Shown here piece by piece: positions 58,640 to 64,000 of a stretch of DNA of 64,000 nt. The translations under genes were made by a program, and so were the position numbers. The notes under the pieces were generated by a model. That model made no database searches. It worked only from the letters and a program-made list of their open reading frames with translations, and was not told where the DNA came from. This stretch comes from Sphingopyxis sp. GTDB taxonomy: Bacteria; Pseudomonadota; Alphaproteobacteria; Sphingomonadales; Sphingomonadaceae. The stretch spans positions 146,350 through 210,349 of the forward strand of contig NVXM01000004.1 in the NCBI GenBank assembly GCA_002733865.1, written 5' to 3'. The stretch's first letter is position 1. Each line of letters opens with the position of its first letter.

Positions 58640-59811
58640 ACCAGCCAACGCCCCTCGCCGGCCTGAAGGTCATAGAGTTTACGCATATGGTAATGGGGCC
58701 GGCGGTCGGTGCCATTCTTGCCTCACTCGGAGCCGAAGTCATTCGTGTCGAACCGATCGGTGGCGACCGGACCCGTAATCTGGTTGGATCAGGCGCCGGC
58801 TATTTCCCGATGTACAATCGCCACAAACAAAGCGTTTCGCTCAACCTGAAGGATCCCGATGGGCTGGATATTGCCAGAAAACTCGTGGCTGGCGCCGATA
58901 TATTGGTGGAAAATTACCGACCCGGCGCGATGGATCGCCTGGGCCTCGGCTATGACGCCTTGTCGGAGGACAATGAACGCCTGATCTATTGTTCCGAAAA
59001 AGGCTTTCTTCCGGGTCCTTATGAAAATCGAACGGCACTGGATGAAGTCGCGCAGATGATGGGCGGCCTGGCCTATATGACCGGCCCGCCCGGACAACCC
59101 TTGCGCGCGGGCTCCAGCGTTATCGACGTTAGCGGCGGTATGTTCGGTGTCATCGCTATTCTCGCCGCTGTCGAAGAGCGGCATCGGACGGGCAAGGGCC
59201 AAAAGGTCCAAAGCTCGCTGTTCGAAACCACCGTCTATCTGATCGGCCAGCATATGGCGCAAAAAGCAGTAACGGGCAAAGCCGCCGACCCAATGCCCGC
59301 GCGGATCTCGGCCTGGGCCATTTATGATGTCTTCCAAACGCAGGATGATCCGATTTTTATCGGCGTTGTTACCGATGCGCTGTGGGAAAAATTCTGCAAA
59401 TTATTCTCGCTGGATGATCTGTGGGCTGATGAGAGCATCCGCGAAAACAACAACCGGGTGGCAGCCCGCGATCGAATCATGCCGCAAATCCGGTCGCTTA
59501 TGGCAACCTACAAACGCGATGACCTGATCGCGTTACTGGACGGGTCCGGACTACCCTTCGCCCCGATAGCGCGTCCGGAGGACATGTTTGACGATCCCCA
59601 TCTCAATGCGGGTGATGGACTCGAGCAGGTCACTTTGTCGGATGGTACCACCACGAGGCTGCCAGCCTTGCCGATCGAAATGAACGGCAATCGTCCTTCG
59701 GCACCCGCGATCCTGAAGCAGGAAGGGGCTGACACGCAAGCGATCCTTGAAAGCCTCGGCTTTACGGAAGATCAGATTGCCAAGCTCCGCTCTGATGGAG
59801 CTGCGCGATAG
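58636..59811 (+). CDS. CaiB/BaiF (class III) CoA-transferase
   Basis: 391 residues. LAGLKVIEFTHMVMGPAVGAILASLGAEVIRVEPIGGDRTRNL opens the protein, NRHKQSVSLNLKDPDG follows, and D164 in SSVIDVSGGM is the probable catalytic residue. This subgroup includes transferases for itaconate, citramalate, mesaconate and related dicarboxylates. Last gene of the 53811 operon, joined by ATGA to the lyase gene. The order hydratase, lyase, transferase fits activation of the hydroxydicarboxylate before cleavage. Confidence 0.93.
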   Translation: MNQPTPLAGLKVIEFTHMVMGPAVGAILASLGAEVIRVEPIGGDRTRNLVGSGAGYFPMYNRHKQSVSLNLKDPDGLDIARKLVAGADILVENYRPGAMDRLGLGYDALSEDNERLIYCSEKGFLPGPYENRTALDEVAQMMGGLAYMTGPPGQPLRAGSSVIDVSGGMFGVIAILAAVEERHRTGKGQKVQSSLFETTVYLIGQHMAQKAVTGKAADPMPARISAWAIYDVFQTQDDPIFIGVVTDALWEKFCKLFSLDDLWADESIRENNNRVAARDRIMPQIRSLMATYKRDDLIALLDGSGLPFAPIARPEDMFDDPHLNAGDGLEQVTLSDGTTTRLPALPIEMNGNRPSAPAILKQEGADTQAILESLGFTEDQIAKLRSDGAAR

Positions 59812-59953
59812 CGATCCGGTGATTAACTATCGATGCCCGAGATAGCTGAAGCCGGAAATTTGGATGAACTGCTCGCTTGAGAGCAATTTGCAAAAGCCGA
59901 CCGGAACTCGTTCGAGCAAAACAGTCTGATAAAGGAAAACTGCGGGTGGGCCG

Positions 59954-61987
<2,034 letters not shown>

Positions 61988-62124
61988 CTAGCCTCAATTG
62001 GGCACCGCTCCCATATGTAAAAATGCTAGCGCAGTTAGCGGGACTGTACCACCTCTTTAATATCCCCCTCTGCTTCGGCTGTAGTAGCTCGATAAACGCC
62101 AATAATTCAAATTCGATGACCGCC

Positions 62125-64000
62125 TCAATTCTCTAGAAATAGTTCAGCGGCAGCATCGATAATAGCCTCTGCATCGAGCCGATATTCGCGGTACAAGTCC
62201 GGCAAATCGCCGGTCTGACCAAAGCGGTCTGTGCCGAGCGGGCTAACGCGCATGCCCTTGACACCGCCCAGCCAGGACAAGGCACCCGGCGAGCCGTCCA
62301 AAATTGTGACGAGGCCGGCACCAGGTGCCAATGCCGACAGCAGCTGTTCGACATGGGAAGGGATATTATGTGTATATCCAGCCATCCAGCGACCGGCACG
62401 GCGCGCAGACCAGCCGCGATGCAGTAAGTCCGGCGATGTCACATTGAGCAGGCCTAGCCCGGGTATGTCTTCCGACAGGATTTCCCACGCCTCCAATGCT
62501 TCAGGGGCAACGGCACCAGTAAAGGCGATTGCAGCTTCAGCGCCAGGCCCCGGCTGACGAAGCCAGTAGCCGCCCTTCAGCGCATCAGCCTGCCAACTGT
62601 TATCGCTGCGTTCCACTTGCGCAATCGAGCGGGTGCTGAGACGCAGATAGACAGAACTGCCATCTGGCCGCTGCATATGGTCAAACGCATGCCGCATCAC
62701 CAGCGCGACCTCGTCGGCCCAAGCCGGTTCGAAATAATCGAGGTTGGGCTGACCCATACCGATAAGCGGCGTATTGATCGACTGATGCGCGCCGCCTTCG
62801 CCGGCGAGCGTCAGACCAGAGGGCGTTCCAACCAGAAGAAAACGAGCATCCTGATAGCAACCATAGTTGAGCGCATCGAGACCGCGCGCGATAAACGGAT
62901 CATAGACCGTGCCGACAGGCAGCAGCCTCGTACCAAAATGCGGTGCCGAAAGCCCCAACGATGTCAGCATAAGAAAAAAATTGTTCTCGGCGATCCCCAG
63001 TTCGATATGCTGCCCCGCCGCATGGGCTGCCCATTTTTGCGCAGAGGGAATTTTGGCTTGCCGGAAGGCATCGGCCACTTCCCGACGGCGGAACAGGCCG
63101 CGCTGGTTTACAAAGGCACCAAGATTTGTCGTCTGGGTCACGTCGGGCGCAGTGGTCACAATCCGGTTGCCGATTTCTTCCTCGGATTTGGCAAGGTCAA
63201 ACAAGATCCGGCCGAAAGCCGCTTGCGTCGACAGGTCATCGCCCTCGGGTACGGCGAAATGCGCAGGCACCGGCACAGCATCGGCGGCTTCTTCCGGTGG
63301 CGTTTTTGCAAACGCGCTGTTTTGCATGAATGACTTTAGCTCAGCGGCCATATTATCGCCGAGCCCTGCGAAAGGCTCCCATTCATCGCCTTCGTCGATA
63401 TTCATTCTGTCACGCAGACCGTGAATCTGCGTCGGGTTCATCATGCCGGAATGATTGTCCTTGTGCCCGGCCAGAGGAAGACCAAAGCCCTTGACCGTAT
63501 ATGCGATGAACATGGTCGGAAGGTCGTCGTTCGCTGCATCAAAAGCCTCGGTCAGACTTGCCATGCAATGTCCGCCGAGATTGGTCATCAGCGCAGCGAG
63601 CTGATCATCATCATAGCTGGCAATGAGCTTCTTTACGTTCGCGTTGCTGCCAATGTCTTGCAGCAACCGTTCGCGCCATGCCTGGCCGCCCTTATATGTC
63701 AGCACAGCAAAATCAGCATTCGGGCAATTGTCGATCCATTGTTCCAGTGCTTTGCCGCCTGGCTTCTTGAACGCCGCTTGCTGGAGTTTGCCGTGTTTGA
63801 GCGTGATCACGCGCCAGCCACAAGTCTCGAATATATCGTCAAACCGGCGGAACATCCGGTCAGCCGTGGTGCTGTCCAGTGATTGACGGTTGTAATCGAC
63901 GATCCACCAGCAATTGCGGATATCATGTTTATATCCTTCAATCAGGCACTCGTAGATATTGCCTTCATCCAGCTCCGCGTCGCCCATCAGCGCGATCATT
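62125..64000 (-). CDS. Transketolase/pyruvate dehydrogenase E1 (AceE)-like ThDP enzyme (partial, 5' end beyond window)
   Basis: An open minus-strand frame of about 625 residues without its start. The thiamine diphosphate motif is GDAELDEGNIYE...DYN, in the spacing of the AceE/transketolase family. TVKGFGLPLAGHKDNHSGMMN and the later pyrimidine-binding part (FVNQRGLFRR, LGIAENNFFLMLTSLG, EGGAHQSINTPLIGMGQPNLDYFEPAWADE) follow homodimeric E1 proteins more than E. coli transketolase. It would decarboxylate or transfer a two-carbon unit from a 2-oxoacid, possibly a pyruvate-like product of the lyases nearby. The missing N-terminus prevents a firm choice. The 146 bases after it show no clear terminator. 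Confidence 0.82.
   Translation of the reverse strand, partial: MIALMGDAELDEGNIYECLIEGYKHDIRNCWWIVDYNRQSLDSTTADRMFRRFDDIFETCGWRVITLKHGKLQQAAFKKPGGKALEQWIDNCPNADFAVLTYKGGQAWRERLLQDIGSNANVKKLIASYDDDQLAALMTNLGGHCMASLTEAFDAANDDLPTMFIAYTVKGFGLPLAGHKDNHSGMMNPTQIHGLRDRMNIDEGDEWEPFAGLGDNMAAELKSFMQNSAFAKTPPEEAADAVPVPAHFAVPEGDDLSTQAAFGRILFDLAKSEEEIGNRIVTTAPDVTQTTNLGAFVNQRGLFRRREVADAFRQAKIPSAQKWAAHAAGQHIELGIAENNFFLMLTSLGLSAPHFGTRLLPVGTVYDPFIARGLDALNYGCYQDARFLLVGTPSGLTLAGEGGAHQSINTPLIGMGQPNLDYFEPAWADEVALVMRHAFDHMQRPDGSSVYLRLSTRSIAQVERSDNSWQADALKGGYWLRQPGPGAEAAIAFTGAVAPEALEAWEILSEDIPGLGLLNVTSPDLLHRGWSARRAGRWMAGYTHNIPSHVEQLLSALAPGAGLVTILDGSPGALSWLGGVKGMRVSPLGTDRFGQTGDLPDLYREYRLDAEAIIDAAAELFLEN

Noticed and set aside
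59812..59953. Possible CTATC/GATAG hairpin between the last CoA-transferase and fadH
   Set aside because: The stem is only five bases with no T run; too weak to call a terminator.

Overview
The window reads as a moderately GC-rich alphaproteobacterial chromosome, most likely a sphingomonad (Sphingopyxis / Sphingorhabdus / Erythrobacter-like). The grounds are three TonB-dependent receptors built into catabolic clusters, many CaiB/BaiF CoA-transferases, short ATGA-type overlaps between genes, DUF1838 and VOC proteins, and the signal-peptide style. That placement is inference; there is no rRNA or other marker gene. I saw no tRNA, rRNA, CRISPR array, insertion sequence or phage gene. No stretch over 300 bases lacks a gene.

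Layout. (1) 1-8967: an IclR-controlled cluster with a citryl-CoA lyase-like gene cut by the left edge, a CoA-transferase, IclR, a TonB receptor, a WrbA-type flavoprotein, a VOC protein, a hydrolase and two tandem MetE-like methyltransferases. Two near-identical 25-bp sites (447-471, 2487-2511) mark its promoters. (2) 9044-12519: general genes (ABC1 kinase, DUF427, DUF3429, an exported protein). (3) 12593-19564: a TonB receptor divergent from a seven-gene operon (DUF1330, two VOC, MFS, hydrolase, YciI, SnoaL-like). (4) 19561-28344: a nine-gene minus-strand operon (two MmgE/PrpD, PaaK-like ligase, amidase, HapK-like, SDR, deacetylase-fold hydrolase, crotonase, VOC), divergent from a GntR/HutC regulator at 28371. 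(5) 29129-34031: two CoA-transferases, acyl-CoA dehydrogenase, MaoC hydratase and CitE-like lyase. (6) 34145-46864: DUF1838, paralogous membrane proteins, TonB receptor, MFS, FAD oxidase, a nitrilase-like protein without the catalytic Cys, a SAM methyltransferase with a small partner, and a flavin monooxygenase. (7) 46876-53724: isochorismatase-type amidase, two deacetylase-fold hydrolases, aldehyde dehydrogenase, and a second copy of the methyltransferase plus small-partner module. (8) 53811-59811: hydrolase, LeuCD-type hydratase, HMG-CoA-lyase-type enzyme and CoA-transferase. (9) 59954-64000: fadH and an AceE/transketolase-like gene cut by the right edge.

How it works together. Seven copies of a 16-bp palindrome, ATTTGTCCGGACAAAT or a close variant, stand before almost every transcription unit from 12.6 to 59.8 kb. 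Its GTC-NN-GAC core matches HutC/DasR-type operators, and the only GntR/HutC regulator here lies in the middle, so I infer one local catabolic regulon. Its enzymes fit a route from a cyclic amide or imide through a half-amide to an unsaturated dicarboxylic acid. That acid would be hydrated by the LeuCD pair, activated by a CaiB transferase, and cleaved by the HMGL- or CitE-like lyase. The natural substrate is not known from sequence; breakdown products of pyrrole or tetrapyrrole pigments are one speculative candidate.
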